A stretch of 64,000 nt of DNA from Candidatus Desulfaltia sp. (GCA_030656555.1 JAUSPN010000015.1:32396-96395), one strand, 5' to 3'; counted from the first letter of the stretch, positions 7,689 to 17,090 are shown. Notes: generated from the letters alone by a model not told the origin. A program made the numbers and translations.

Positions 7689-8631
7689 TTACTTTTTTGT
7701 CTTTGTGAATGGTGTATAACCTGGGCCCGTTCGATTTGTCTTCTCTGCCATTCATCATGTTCAGAACGTGTCCAGCATCAATGGCAGGTATTGAAAATTT
7801 TGTGGCGACATCAACACAAACTAAAAGTGAGCCGATTCCAGCACCCACCAGACAAAGATCTGTATTGGAAGGTATTTGGTTTAATGTTTTTTCTTTTATA
7901 GATCCCCACTTGGTTGCCATATAGGAGTCAGGGATTTCAGTAAAGGTGATATTCGGATAGCTGGAAAGTCTCTCAAACCATTTTATACAGGAATTTATAT
8001 TACATTCGGAGTTTATGATGCAGATTTTTCTGCCGTCAACAAGGCTGGCGAAACTTTTCGAGGTAAGATATGCATAGACGACATAAAATGGCAGATAGTT
8101 ATCCCTGTTTAATTCGATGTTGCTATTGAATAGAAACTCGACGAATTTTGATGCCGAATTATCACCTTTAGGCTTGCGCAGAAATGAGAAGAACCCCTTC
8201 TTTTCATGCTGCGTATTTCCAGGATAAATCAGGGGAGTAATCTTTCCAGATTCGGCTAAAACTTTCAGTACTTCGATATGCAGCGGCATCGATTTTTTTA
8301 TGGCTTCAACAGATTCTGCCTGCTGGTAAAGACCATTACAGCCCAGGTCATTTTCATAAAAGGCGCATTCACCGTCGGCAAAACGGACAACCGGGGCTGC
8401 CTTCCTTAAAGATATACCCTGCTCGATGAAATCATGTAAGATATTAAAGTATTGATTGCCGTTTGATATGTCTCGATGAAAGAGACATGTTTCCTGCTCG
8501 ATCATTTCAGGAACATTGATTTTGAGGATCGGTATATTATCTATTTCGTTTAAGATAAGTTTTTCGAATCGGAATGTTTGGCTATAAATTAAACTATTAA
8601 GACAATCTGCTTTTTTCATAAAATATTTCAA
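7672..8631 (-). CDS. Putative GT-D-type glycosyltransferase (DUF1792-like)
   Basis: This 319-residue protein is not confidently assigned. The segment PVVRFADGECAFYEND near residues 80-95 resembles the R-F-x-D-G-E motif of DUF1792/GT-D glycosyltransferases. The C-terminal LCLVGAGIGSLLVCVDVATK followed by IPAIDAGHVLNMM resembles the matching end of that family. The middle region (YVVYAYLT, GRKICIINSE) fits an alpha/beta fold. It overlaps the upstream methyltransferase by 35 bp and the downstream glycosyltransferase start by 17 bp, so it belongs to the surface-polysaccharide operon. An internal ATG at the fifth codon could be the real start. Confidence 0.55.
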   Translation of the reverse strand: MKYFMKKADCLNSLIYSQTFRFEKLILNEIDNIPILKINVPEMIEQETCLFHRDISNGNQYFNILHDFIEQGISLRKAAPVVRFADGECAFYENDLGCNGLYQQAESVEAIKKSMPLHIEVLKVLAESGKITPLIYPGNTQHEKKGFFSFLRKPKGDNSASKFVEFLFNSNIELNRDNYLPFYVVYAYLTSKSFASLVDGRKICIINSECNINSCIKWFERLSSYPNITFTEIPDSYMATKWGSIKEKTLNQIPSNTDLCLVGAGIGSLLVCVDVATKFSIPAIDAGHVLNMMNGREDKSNGPRLYTIHKDKKVNERSS

Positions 8632-9493
8632 ACTTTAAAGTGTTTTTTTTGCCAAAAACAGCGAAACTTGTGCCAGAGTACCGTTTTGCGATTAATCGAG
8701 AAAATAAACTGATTACAGGAATCTGTTTCAGTGTATTTTTAATGTATTCTGAGTGATAATCCTTCGTGCTAATGCTTTTGAATCCATGTTTTGCCAACAT
8801 GGATTCTAATGTATATGGCGTAAAGTGATAGAGGTGATAAGGTAATTGCCATCCCTGCCATTCAGCCCACGTTTTTTGCGCATCTGTCCCCTCATAATTA
8901 GGTACGTCAATAACCAAAAGGCCATCCGGCTTTAACCACCCTCTAATTTTTTTGAGATAATCTCGAGGATTTGTGGTGTGTTCTAAAAAGTGCCACATGG
9001 TAATTACGTCAATTGAGGCATTTTCAAAATCGATTTTGTCGACAGAACCTATCTTGACAGGAATTTTCAACTCATTAATTATATATGATGCTGCATCATC
9101 AGAAATATCAACACCTTCAACATCGTATCCGAATAGTCGACAGGTATGAAGAAAATACCCCCTGCCGCATCCAATATCAATAACCCGCCCCCCTTTTTTA
9201 TATTTCCGAAAAAATTTGACCCTATGATCTTCTTGTGAAATACGTCGCTTCATTTCAGTAGAGTCTATTTTTAGTCCTTGATCATACTGGTCGTTAAAAT
9301 AACTGCTTTGGTACAGTTGTTTCAATTCTTCCTGATCAGGTCGAGGGTCGAGAAAACCTAGTCCACAATTAACGCATTTGAAGGCAGTCCAATCTCCCTT
9401 TCGAATCAGAACAGATCGATTTGGACTGTTGCATAGAATGCAATTTGAAGGGGCTGATTCCATAATTTTCCTACCTTGGTAATTGATGGACAA
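8597..9493 (-). CDS. SAM-dependent methyltransferase with N-terminal zinc ribbon
   Basis: This 298-residue class I methyltransferase is common in polysaccharide clusters. An N-terminal zinc-ribbon (CILCNSPN...FKCVNCGLGFLDPRP, two CxxC pairs) precedes the Methyltransf_23-type domain. SAM-binding motif I is VIDIGCGRGYFLHTC near residue 105, with the acidic post-motif VEGVDIS. The motif IV region is IDVITMWHFLEHT and the motif VI region is LKPDGLLVIDVPNYEG. It probably methylates a sugar of the surface glycan. It overlaps the GT2 gene before it by 23 bp and the next gene by 35 bp. Confidence 0.83.
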   Translation of the reverse strand: MSINYQGRKIMESAPSNCILCNSPNRSVLIRKGDWTAFKCVNCGLGFLDPRPDQEELKQLYQSSYFNDQYDQGLKIDSTEMKRRISQEDHRVKFFRKYKKGGRVIDIGCGRGYFLHTCRLFGYDVEGVDISDDAASYIINELKIPVKIGSVDKIDFENASIDVITMWHFLEHTTNPRDYLKKIRGWLKPDGLLVIDVPNYEGTDAQKTWAEWQGWQLPYHLYHFTPYTLESMLAKHGFKSISTKDYHSEYIKNTLKQIPVISLFSRLIAKRYSGTSFAVFGKKNTLKFEIFYEKSRLS

Positions 9494-10382
9494 AGTTTTT
9501 TATTGTATGATAAATAACCTGATATTTAATCAGTTTTTCCTTCGCCCTTGCCTTGTCTTTCATAAAAGGAATCGTTAGGTTTAGAGTTGCTATCCTCCAG
9601 CAGGCTTTTACTAAATGTGCTCTGCTGATTTTAGTGATTGTTTCAGGAAGATAATGCTTTTTATAGAAGACATATTCTGCAAGAATTTTTTTTCTCCATG
9701 TATCTGACGATGCGAAGTTTCGTTCAGTCCGTCCTCCTAAGTGAACGACCACAGCAGAATCATTGTACCCAATCTCATATCCTAATTTTCTGATCCTTAG
9801 GCACAGATCCTGATCCTCGCCGTAGAGAAAGAATTTTTCATCAAACCCTCCGATTTTCTTTATTATTTCTGAACGTGCTATCATGCTTGCACCAAGAACA
9901 CATGCTATTTTGCCTGGTAGGTCCGATAATTCGTTTGTTGTATATTTCTGACCGGGATACTTATAAGATACCGACCACTGCAATGTCCCGTCAGGATTGA
10001 TAATTTTTGTGCCGGCAAGACCGACACGAGGATTTGCATCTATAAACGATATGGCCTCGTTGAATGTATCTGACATTACTTCGGTATCTGGATTGAGGAA
10101 AAAGATATACTTACCTTTACATCGCGGCAACATCTGGTTATTAGCTGAAGCAAATCCCCTGTTTTCCGTATTGGCTATAAGATGGACCGACGGGAATTTG
10201 TCTTTTATAAAATCTGAGCTTCCATCTGATGATGCATTATCAACAACAAATACTTCCTTGGCAATATTGTCCGGTACAAGAACAGATTTGAGACAATTTC
10301 CAAGCAGGTCCGCAATATTATAGGATACAACTATAACGGACAGATCCGGTTGTTCTCTTTTAAATTTTGCTGTATTTTCCAT
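9471..10382 (-). CDS. Glycosyltransferase family 2
   Basis: This 303-residue GT2 enzyme has LSVIVVSYNIADLLGNCLKS, then VFVVDNASSDGSSDFI and NRGFASANNQMLPRC. The DXD-type FFLNPDTEVM and FFLYGEDQDLCLRIRKLGYEIGY follow. It is a paralogue of the + strand GT2 at 4344 and is likely a rhamnosyl- or similar transferase of the O-chain. It has no transmembrane segment at the C-terminus, unlike the other copy. The substrate cannot be assigned. It is transcribed with the flanking methyltransferase genes. Confidence 0.85.
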   Translation of the reverse strand: MENTAKFKREQPDLSVIVVSYNIADLLGNCLKSVLVPDNIAKEVFVVDNASSDGSSDFIKDKFPSVHLIANTENRGFASANNQMLPRCKGKYIFFLNPDTEVMSDTFNEAISFIDANPRVGLAGTKIINPDGTLQWSVSYKYPGQKYTTNELSDLPGKIACVLGASMIARSEIIKKIGGFDEKFFLYGEDQDLCLRIRKLGYEIGYNDSAVVVHLGGRTERNFASSDTWRKKILAEYVFYKKHYLPETITKISRAHLVKACWRIATLNLTIPFMKDKARAKEKLIKYQVIYHTIKNFVHQLPR

Positions 10383-10455
10383 GTACTAAATCAAATTGTT
10401 ATCACACAATATTCTTATAATTAATTTTAAAGTTACGGATAACATAAAGATTTTA

Positions 10456-11214
10456 CTACTTTTTCCACGCCCACAACATGCCTACGGGCCAACGACGGGT
10501 GGTGAAACCTTGCTCATTAAGGTATGTCTCCAGGGACTCAATGTTTTGCTTGGGTTCAATCCCGCCGTGAACCTCCATTGCTATTTGATCAATCCTGGAC
10601 AGGCATTCCAGCGGGCAACCATAAATAATATCATATTCGGCACCCTCACAGTCCATTTTTAATAGGTCGCATCTTTCTATGCTGTGTTCTCGAAATATAT
10701 CAGAAAGCGTAATTGAGGGTACCTGAATAATTTTATTGTGTCTGTGAGTTTTTTGAAAAATCGTGGCGCTCGTTGTAAAGCTATCATCAGGATTAAACAT
10801 TATCTCAACAGTGCCTGAATGCCCGGCAACGGCTTTTTGAAAACACTCCATACTGCAATCTGCATTCAACCCCCTATTTCGCGCCAATTGCTTAAAGTTA
10901 GAAGGTATTGGTTCATAAGCCAATATCTTTGAACAATTAAAACGGGAGGCCGCAAAAAGTGTGAAGAAACCTGCGTTGGCGCCGATATCTATAATGTTTG
11001 AATTATCAGGGACATGTAATTCAAGCCCATCCATATAGCATTCATCCATAAAAATCTCTTTAAATGTTTGAAGAAGTCTTTGTGGAACTTCAACAAGTAT
11101 TTCCCTTCTCGTTCTAAACAAGACAGGATCAGCATTACAAACCCCAAACTTAATCGCCAAATATAGCCACCAGTTTGATAGATTCTTTATAAGGTTGAAA
11201 TATCTCATCTTCAA
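10456..11214 (-). CDS. FkbM family methyltransferase
   Basis: This 252-residue FkbM-type SAM-dependent O-methyltransferase, probably acting on a polysaccharide hydroxyl, has NIIDIGANAGFFTLFAA as the SAM motif I. It then has AYEPIPSNFKQLARN, the VPSITLSDIF segment, and the FkbM hallmark LLKMDCEGAEYDIIYG near residue 180. An N-terminal hydrophobic stretch (NWWLYLAIKFG) is present but short. It lies 22 bp after the GT4 gene and is followed by a 70-bp AT-rich gap before the GT2 start. Confidence 0.85.
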   Translation of the reverse strand: MKMRYFNLIKNLSNWWLYLAIKFGVCNADPVLFRTRREILVEVPQRLLQTFKEIFMDECYMDGLELHVPDNSNIIDIGANAGFFTLFAASRFNCSKILAYEPIPSNFKQLARNRGLNADCSMECFQKAVAGHSGTVEIMFNPDDSFTTSATIFQKTHRHNKIIQVPSITLSDIFREHSIERCDLLKMDCEGAEYDIIYGCPLECLSRIDQIAMEVHGGIEPKQNIESLETYLNEQGFTTRRWPVGMLWAWKK

Positions 11215-11236
11215 GTATGCCTTAGCCTCAAAGGAT

Positions 11237-12373
11237 TTATTTTTGCAGCATTTTCTCGTAAATGTCCTCTACGCTTTTTGCTACAACATCCCAGTTGTTA
11301 TTAATCGCCGTATTGTAGGCTTCCTTTGCCATCGTGATTCTGATTTTGCTGTCTAACATAAAGCCTATTTTCTCGCAAATTATATCGGCAGTGTTCGTGT
11401 CCTCAATTACGAATCCGTTTATTCCTTCTTTGATAACATCCTTTGCGCCTACATTGCTGCTGATTATTACAGGCAGGGATGCCGCCATGGCTTCAAGGAC
11501 TGTTATGCCGAAGGTATCAAATCTTGAAAGCATCATAAAAATGTCGCTTGCCAGATAGATTTTTTCGAGATTTTCTTTATGGACCCCGGCAAAGATGACA
11601 TTGTCTTTTATGCCGGTCTTTTGTGCAAGGTTGCTGTATTTTTTGTAATCCCCTTTGCCGACGACAAGCAATTTGATATTTTGAGAAGGATAAGACGCCT
11701 TTGCCTTTCCTACAGCGTCAATAACATAATCAAGCCCTTTGATTTCAAAATTCATGGAAACAAATAGAATCACGATATCAGAAGATTCGATCTTAAATTG
11801 CTCTCTTATCTCTTTGCGAGAATCCTGCCGATCAAAGCCTTGGAGCCTGTCGATATCAACACCGGGATGGATGACCTGAAGCTTTTCGGGTTTTATCTCG
11901 TATTCTTGAAGAAATTTTTCCTTTGTAAGACTGGAAACCGGAAGAAATGTTTTGCATCTTGTATTGTTGACGAGGCATTTTTCAACACAGCATGTTGCGC
12001 GATCAAGCAGACTCATGGATTTCTTGCGCACTTCATGCACCCATATCCGATGGGGGATTCCATGCATGGTGAATATGTCTGCATCGAAGATTCGGTCATG
12101 GGTGTGAATCAGGTCGAAATTCATTTTTGAGATTTTCCGATTAGCAAACCAGGCAAAGCTGATCGTTGTAAGGAATCTCGGGAATCTGATTATGGGAACC
12201 TTATGAAATGTGATTCGGTCTGAATCTGACTGCCATTTGTTTGTAAATACATGAAACTCATATTTTTCGTTAAGACACAGGCGCTTGGTCATCTCATAAG
12301 CAAACTTTTCCGCTCCACCGATAAGGCCATAATTCGGGATTACCACGGCTATCTTTTTTAGTGTTTTATTCAC
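11237..12373 (-). CDS. Glycosyltransferase family 4 (WaaG-like)
   Basis: This 378-residue GT-B retaining glycosyltransferase of the WaaG/RfaG type has an N-terminal acceptor domain (AVVIPNYGLIGGAEKFAYEMTKRL, then LIHTHDRIFDADIFTMHGIPHRIWVHEVRKK). The linker VIHPGVDIDRL follows. The donor site RFDTFGITVLEAMAASLPVI contains the conserved E-x7-E. The HGIPHR segment is seen in LPS-core glucosyltransferases of this group. It likely extends the LPS core next to the heptoses made by WaaC and WaaF. It sits 12 bp after the DUF268-type gene. Confidence 0.85.
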   Translation of the reverse strand: MNKTLKKIAVVIPNYGLIGGAEKFAYEMTKRLCLNEKYEFHVFTNKWQSDSDRITFHKVPIIRFPRFLTTISFAWFANRKISKMNFDLIHTHDRIFDADIFTMHGIPHRIWVHEVRKKSMSLLDRATCCVEKCLVNNTRCKTFLPVSSLTKEKFLQEYEIKPEKLQVIHPGVDIDRLQGFDRQDSRKEIREQFKIESSDIVILFVSMNFEIKGLDYVIDAVGKAKASYPSQNIKLLVVGKGDYKKYSNLAQKTGIKDNVIFAGVHKENLEKIYLASDIFMMLSRFDTFGITVLEAMAASLPVIISSNVGAKDVIKEGINGFVIEDTNTADIICEKIGFMLDSKIRITMAKEAYNTAINNNWDVVAKSVEDIYEKMLQK

Positions 12374-12385
12374 TTAAAGGGTTTC

Positions 12386-13099
12386 TCAGAAAGACTTTTT
12401 TTTAAACCAAAAACAACCACACCAATATACTTCTTGGTCAGCCATTTCTTTAGTTGCGTGTCGGATCAAACCACCTTTTTTATTATCCTCTGTGATCAAG
12501 CTAAATTCTTTCAGTGCAAGCTCTGCAAAATAATCTGCAATCTGATCATAAGAATATATCCGATGGGCGTTGAACATTATTTTAGATTTGCCTATGGGCA
12601 CCGCAAATATCAACGATCCACCGACTGCCAATACCCGCTTAAGCTCAGAAATAGCTTTCATGTCCCCATCTGGATCAAGAATATCGCCATAACGTCCCAA
12701 TCCTATATGTTCTACAACATGCATACATGAGAGGGACTCAACGCTGTCATTTTCAAACGGTAAATTTAGCAAGTCAGCCGACTCGCAAGACAGGTTGTTA
12801 AGATCCAGATTTACCCGTCGATACTCATAAAACTTCACTGGAATAAATGCAGAAACAATAGTACAAAAAGACAGCGATGAAGAAATATCTATATGAATCT
12901 CAGGTCTAACTTGACTGAGGATGCGAGCAGCCCATGCAGGATGGTAAGTATAGTGTGGTTCAATGTTATGTTGAGGTATTTTTTCGTTCAAGCATGGATA
13001 ACGATCTTTCCATCGAAAATTAAAGCGCTGTTTTGATTTTCTTGATAATTTTTTAAAATTTAAATAATCACAAATAAAATCAATATATTTTAAATCCAT
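12386..13099 (-). CDS. DUF268-like methyltransferase-fold protein
   Basis: This 237-residue protein looks like a DUF268/SAM-methyltransferase-fold protein from polysaccharide clusters. SCMHVVEHIGLGRYGDILDPDGD and the following KAISELKRVLAVGGSLIFAVPIGKSKIMFNAHRIYS are characteristic. They correspond to the catalytic-motif region and the last beta strands of a class I methyltransferase. The glycine-rich SAM motif I is not obvious; its place is taken by EIHIDISSSLSFCTIVSAF. It may therefore bind SAM weakly or act on an unknown substrate. Genes on both sides are polysaccharide genes. Confidence 0.7.
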   Translation of the reverse strand: MDLKYIDFICDYLNFKKLSRKSKQRFNFRWKDRYPCLNEKIPQHNIEPHYTYHPAWAARILSQVRPEIHIDISSSLSFCTIVSAFIPVKFYEYRRVNLDLNNLSCESADLLNLPFENDSVESLSCMHVVEHIGLGRYGDILDPDGDMKAISELKRVLAVGGSLIFAVPIGKSKIMFNAHRIYSYDQIADYFAELALKEFSLITEDNKKGGLIRHATKEMADQEVYWCGCFWFKKKSF

Positions 13100-13118
13100 A
13101 TTTACTCGTTTTTTATTT

Positions 13119-14375
13119 TCAGAGAGGGTCAGCTTTGTTTAGCCGCCACAAAATGGTCATCATAGCAAATGATGTATATAAAACAACTTCCGGCACATGA
13201 CTAAAAAACGGTTCAAAATTTCCTATGACAATGACCACCACAAACACAGCTGCAACACACCTTCCCCATCTTTTAATAAAATCATCTTTCCCATTCCTTA
13301 TACAGTCCCAGCACATCTTAAAAGATATAAATAATATATAGACAAATAATGCAAGACCAACAAGACCTGTCCTCACTGCGATACTGGGCAGCATTGAATG
13401 GGGGTCGTTGTGGATAGAGCTTTGTCTGTATTTTTCAGGGACTTTTTTATTGTATTCCTCAAGATTAATATGCTTTCCATTTTTATAAGTTTCCATTCCA
13501 AAACCTATGCCGATTATCGGGAAATCCTTTATAATTTCAAACGTCATATAATTTATATCAAATCGTAAGCTGGTAATTGGATTAACATGAATAAAACGGT
13601 TTTTAAGAGGGGTCATAGCGATAGCAATTAATATTATCCCCAGACAGGCAATTAGGATTTTTTTATTTTTGAAACATAATATAATAACTGATAGGAACAG
13701 GGCCAGCACGGTGCTGCGGGCCTGTGTCAAAACGCTTAAAATACATAGTGGGAATAAGGATATAAAGGAGATTGTTTTTACGTATAAATTACTTGCTGTA
13801 ATTATATGGTGTAGAGAAAAAATTGCGGCAGTCACGGTAATATAACCGACCCAATTAACCGGTATTTCCGGAAGGCCTGTTACAAGCTTTGCAGAAAAAC
13901 TATTGCCCAGCATGAAATAAAAATAATATATTTCTCCTATTGAAAATATAGTGGCGGAGATAATTATAACCCATGAAAGGCCAATAAGTCGTTTCCTGGA
14001 ATTAAAAGAATTGATTAAAATATAATAAAATACAATATATTTTAGCAGATGCGCACGAAAATCATGGATACTGTTTCCTTTATCAAGCGCAAAGAAAAGG
14101 CCGATGAATGCCCATGCGACAAAAAGCATAAACGGAAAAGTAAGTGGTGACTTGAAGGAAAAGTCAATCTTTTTAACACAGATTAAAATCAGGACAATAA
14201 AGATAGACCCATAAAAACAAATTTCTTTGATAGCCGTTGTGTGTGGAAAAGGAACAAAAAACAGAAAAATGCCCATTAATACAGGGACACTCAGGCTTAA
14301 GATCTTGAAGATTTTTTCTTTTATGCTTTGTTCGCCAAATTGCGGCACTGTGTCTGTAGTTGTATTTATTTCCAT
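13119..14375 (-). CDS. O-antigen ligase-like membrane protein (WaaL/Wzy_C family)
   Basis: This 418-residue protein has about ten to twelve predicted hydrophobic segments. The Wzy_C-type periplasmic loop includes GIGFGMETYKNGKHINLEEYNK and SSIHNDPHSMLPSIAVRTGLVGLALF, whose histidine and the following membrane helix match O-antigen ligases. Such proteins join a lipid-linked glycan to the LPS core at the periplasmic face, or polymerise it. Sequence alone does not separate ligase from polymerase. It is the first gene of the eight-gene minus-strand run, so the run's promoter should lie upstream in 14376-14447. Confidence 0.78.
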   Translation of the reverse strand: MEINTTTDTVPQFGEQSIKEKIFKILSLSVPVLMGIFLFFVPFPHTTAIKEICFYGSIFIVLILICVKKIDFSFKSPLTFPFMLFVAWAFIGLFFALDKGNSIHDFRAHLLKYIVFYYILINSFNSRKRLIGLSWVIIISATIFSIGEIYYFYFMLGNSFSAKLVTGLPEIPVNWVGYITVTAAIFSLHHIITASNLYVKTISFISLFPLCILSVLTQARSTVLALFLSVIILCFKNKKILIACLGIILIAIAMTPLKNRFIHVNPITSLRFDINYMTFEIIKDFPIIGIGFGMETYKNGKHINLEEYNKKVPEKYRQSSIHNDPHSMLPSIAVRTGLVGLALFVYILFISFKMCWDCIRNGKDDFIKRWGRCVAAVFVVVIVIGNFEPFFSHVPEVVLYTSFAMMTILWRLNKADPL

Positions 14376-14447
14376 GTTATTTGTAGATAATCTCCCTGTA
14401 TTCCCCCTTTAAAAGAGTAGCAGGGGATTAGCATTTTTGCTGAAGTA

Positions 14448-15839
14448 TTACACATTTTTCTGTCCAAGCTGGATCAGAAAAATCGGAACCGGAAGCAGGG
14501 ATATTGATTGGCTGTTTTCAATATTTTGTTTTGTGATAACATCCAGATGATCCTTTTTAGAGCTTATTTTTGTAAACCATTGAAACTCTGCTGCCGAGAC
14601 CTTTTCCTGATATTTAACCTCGAAAAATTTCAGCTCGCTGCCCTTTTTGGCAATGAAATCGATTTCTTTCTGTCCCTGCCAGTAAAAACAATTCTTATAA
14701 TATCGAAAAATATGCATTCCCACGACCGATTCCACTAATTTTGATTCATTTGCAGGATCGTTTAAAAATCTTTGGCATTCTGTGAAAAAATTGTCTCCTA
14801 TCCCGCTGTTTTTCCCTGAAAAACAATGAAAAATCAAAGGGTCCTGAAAATAGAGTTTCTTATTCTTTCTGTACATCGGCAATTTTTTTGACAAATCGAT
14901 GAACTGAACAGACCGTAAAACATACATTCTTTCCAGAATCTCAACATATTCCTGTACTGTGGCATGGGAGGCTATTCCGGATTCTCTGCTAAGGCTGTAC
15001 CAGCTAATTCCGGTAGATATATGCGCCAGTATCCTGGACATTATCTGGTAAAGATTCCGCTCTAACTTACCCGTACGTCCTATGTCCCCTTCAACCCGGC
15101 TTAAGTAAAGCTGGTACACATAGGAAGAAATATGTCCTCTGGAAAAAAAAAGGTTTACTGAAAGAGGAAAGCCGCCAGTTATCAGATATTCTTTAAAACG
15201 GCGCAAAAGAAGGTCCTTGTGATATATAAGACTGTCGATATCTGTTAATTCAATCCTGGGTTCGATCAAACTTATAAATTCGACAAATGTCATAGGCAAC
15301 TGTTCAAAATCGATTTTAGAAACCTTCCCTCTTCGACCCGGCATCCGCTCTGCCCCTTTACGAATATCAAGCAAGTTTGAACCGGTAAGCAGGAGAGTTA
15401 CATTTTTAAGTTTTCCTTCATCTGCCAGCGCCTTTACTCCTCGCTGCCACTTTCGCACGAATGATATCTCATCGAGAAAAATATAGAGGCGCTGTGGATT
15501 TTCAGGCCTTATATTGCGAAGATAGCAGTCAATCAATTCATAAAGCTGATTAAAATCTTCAATCCTGTCGAGTGAAAAATAGAAAACATGCTTTCTTGGT
15601 ATCCGTAATTCAAGTAAAAGTCTGCGAATAAGCAGCTTCATGGTTGTACTTTTTCCAATTTGCCGTGGCCCACGAAGCGTCAAAATTGAATCTATATCCT
15701 CGGGATACTCAAACATGAGAGGGGGGATATACCGATAGCTTTCCCGTTCGTAGTCTGCTATCTTTTCATCCTCCAGTATCAGTTCTTCTCGAAACCACCA
15801 TGGGTTATGCTGCTGTAAAAGCTGAAACGAAATTTCCAT
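14448..15839 (-). CDS. AAA-family ATPase with DUF4143 nuclease-like C-terminus
   Basis: This 463-residue protein belongs to the widespread AAA_14 plus DUF4143 group. Walker A is RGPRQIGKSTTMKLL near residue 56, Walker B is RLYIFLDEISFVRKWQ, and sensor-like TLLLTGSNLLDIRKGAER follows. A winged-helix region lies near residues 270-310. The C-terminal domain has a PD-(D/E)xK-like core (WQGQKEIDFIAKKGSELKFFEVKYQ). Biological roles of this family are poorly known. It interrupts the polysaccharide region between the O-antigen ligase and galE, and may be a later arrival. Confidence 0.82.
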   Translation of the reverse strand: MEISFQLLQQHNPWWFREELILEDEKIADYERESYRYIPPLMFEYPEDIDSILTLRGPRQIGKSTTMKLLIRRLLLELRIPRKHVFYFSLDRIEDFNQLYELIDCYLRNIRPENPQRLYIFLDEISFVRKWQRGVKALADEGKLKNVTLLLTGSNLLDIRKGAERMPGRRGKVSKIDFEQLPMTFVEFISLIEPRIELTDIDSLIYHKDLLLRRFKEYLITGGFPLSVNLFFSRGHISSYVYQLYLSRVEGDIGRTGKLERNLYQIMSRILAHISTGISWYSLSRESGIASHATVQEYVEILERMYVLRSVQFIDLSKKLPMYRKNKKLYFQDPLIFHCFSGKNSGIGDNFFTECQRFLNDPANESKLVESVVGMHIFRYYKNCFYWQGQKEIDFIAKKGSELKFFEVKYQEKVSAAEFQWFTKISSKKDHLDVITKQNIENSQSISLLPVPIFLIQLGQKNV

Positions 15840-15883
15840 GAACCACCTGACATGTATTTGTTATATACATAATTTATAGCAGA

Positions 15884-15906
15884 TATTGTATTTGGTAGAT
15901 ACAATA
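15884..15906. promoter_or_regulatory. Palindrome upstream of the AAA/DUF4143 gene
   Basis: TATTGTAT (15884-15891) and ATACAATA (15899-15906) form a perfect 8-bp inverted repeat around TTGGTAG, 45-67 nt upstream of the ATPase start. It lies in AT-rich sequence just after galE on the same strand. It could be an operator or a weak hairpin end for galE. Confidence 0.35.
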
Positions 15907-15950
15907 CTTTTGTATAAAAATAAAGAAAAAATTTGGTTTAAAAAATAGAA

Positions 15951-16931
15951 TTAAAATTTATATCCATTCGGATGCTTTCTGTGCCATTCCCAGGCTGAGG
16001 CGACGATATCTTTTAGTTTTGTGTATTTTGGTTTCCAGCCCAGTTCCTGATGAGCCAGATCTGAAGAGGCTATAAGAACCGCAGGATCTCCCGGCCTGCG
16101 TGGCGCAAATTCATAAGGGACCTTTCTGCCGGTTACCAGCTCTATGGTTTTGACTACTTCCAGGTTTGAAAATCCCTGCCCATTTCCCAGGTTATATTTG
16201 CCGTTGGGATGTTTATCCAGATTTTCCAGCGCCTGGATGTGAGCCTGGAACAGATCCAGAACATGTATATAATCCCTGATGCATGTGCCGTCTTTTGTCG
16301 GATAATCGTTGCCGAATATCTGCAGCTTTTCACGCTGTGCAAGCAGAACCTGGATAGTTACCGGAATGAGAAGGGTTACATGACGTTTTGCATCGCCAAA
16401 TCTTTTGCTTGCACCTGCAGCATTGAAGTATCGCAGGGAATTGAATTTGAGGCCGTAGGCCTTATGGTACCAGTCCAGAATCTTTTCAAACATCAGCTTG
16501 GATTCTCCGTAAGGATTAATCGGCGACTGAGGATGTTTCTCATCTACCGGGATATACCGGGGTTCGCCAAAAGTAGCGGCGGTGGAGGAAAAGATTATAC
16601 GGTTGCAGTCAGCCTCGCGCATGGCATCCAGAAGTCTAATCCCGTTTGCCACATTATTGTTGAAAAACTGACCCGGATCAGTCATGGAAGATTCAACTCT
16701 GGTATCAGCCGCGAAATGGATTACCGCATCAATAGAGTGCTTCTGAAAAATCGTCCTCAACAAAGACTGATTCCCAAAATCCCCTTCATAGAAGATAGCC
16801 TCAGGAAGCACCGCTTCACGGTGTCCTTCCTGTAAATTGTCTATTACTACTACCTTATGCCCCTGGAGCAAAAACTCTTCAACACAAACAGAGCCGATAT
16901 AGCCGGCTCCTCCTGTAACCAGTAGCGCCAT
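15951..16931 (-). CDS. galE: UDP-glucose 4-epimerase
   Basis: This 326-residue short-chain dehydrogenase-type epimerase interconverts UDP-glucose and UDP-galactose (or the GlcNAc forms) to supply sugars for LPS. It has the NAD-binding TGGAGYIGSVCVEEF at the N-terminus. The Ser/Thr region is IIFSSTAATFGEP and the catalytic Tyr-Lys pair is in NPYGESKLMFEK. SLRYFNAAGA follows and the GalE-type GTCIRDYIHVLDL closes the substrate side. Length and order are normal. Its place at the end of the polysaccharide region fits. Confidence 0.95.
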   Translation of the reverse strand: MALLVTGGAGYIGSVCVEEFLLQGHKVVVIDNLQEGHREAVLPEAIFYEGDFGNQSLLRTIFQKHSIDAVIHFAADTRVESSMTDPGQFFNNNVANGIRLLDAMREADCNRIIFSSTAATFGEPRYIPVDEKHPQSPINPYGESKLMFEKILDWYHKAYGLKFNSLRYFNAAGASKRFGDAKRHVTLLIPVTIQVLLAQREKLQIFGNDYPTKDGTCIRDYIHVLDLFQAHIQALENLDKHPNGKYNLGNGQGFSNLEVVKTIELVTGRKVPYEFAPRRPGDPAVLIASSDLAHQELGWKPKYTKLKDIVASAWEWHRKHPNGYKF

Positions 16932-17000
16932 AGTGTTTATCCTTTATTTTTTGTCTTGTGTGTCTTGCTTCTGGTCTGTCAACTGACAGGCATTTTTCAT

Positions 17001-17090
17001 TCATGTGGAAATTCCTAACTTAGGCAGGATATACAGCTGTAAAAGGAACCAGATTCCTACTATGGCCAGCAAAATAATTGCTTGTTTCAT
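17001..17090 (-). CDS. 29-residue single-span membrane peptide
   Basis: An ATG at 17090 is preceded by a strong Shine-Dalgarno, AAGGAG, 7 nt upstream. It opens MKQAIILLAIVGIWFLLQLY and ends LPKLGIST before TGA. Nearly the whole chain is one hydrophobic helix, so it should sit in the inner membrane. It starts 17 nt after the HD-domain gene and was too short for the ORF track. The good ribosome site and clean gene spacing support translation. Its function is unknown. Confidence 0.6.
   Translation of the reverse strand: MKQAIILLAIVGIWFLLQLYILPKLGIST

Noticed and set aside
16209-16835. 208-residue + strand ORF
   Set aside because: Antisense shadow of galE.
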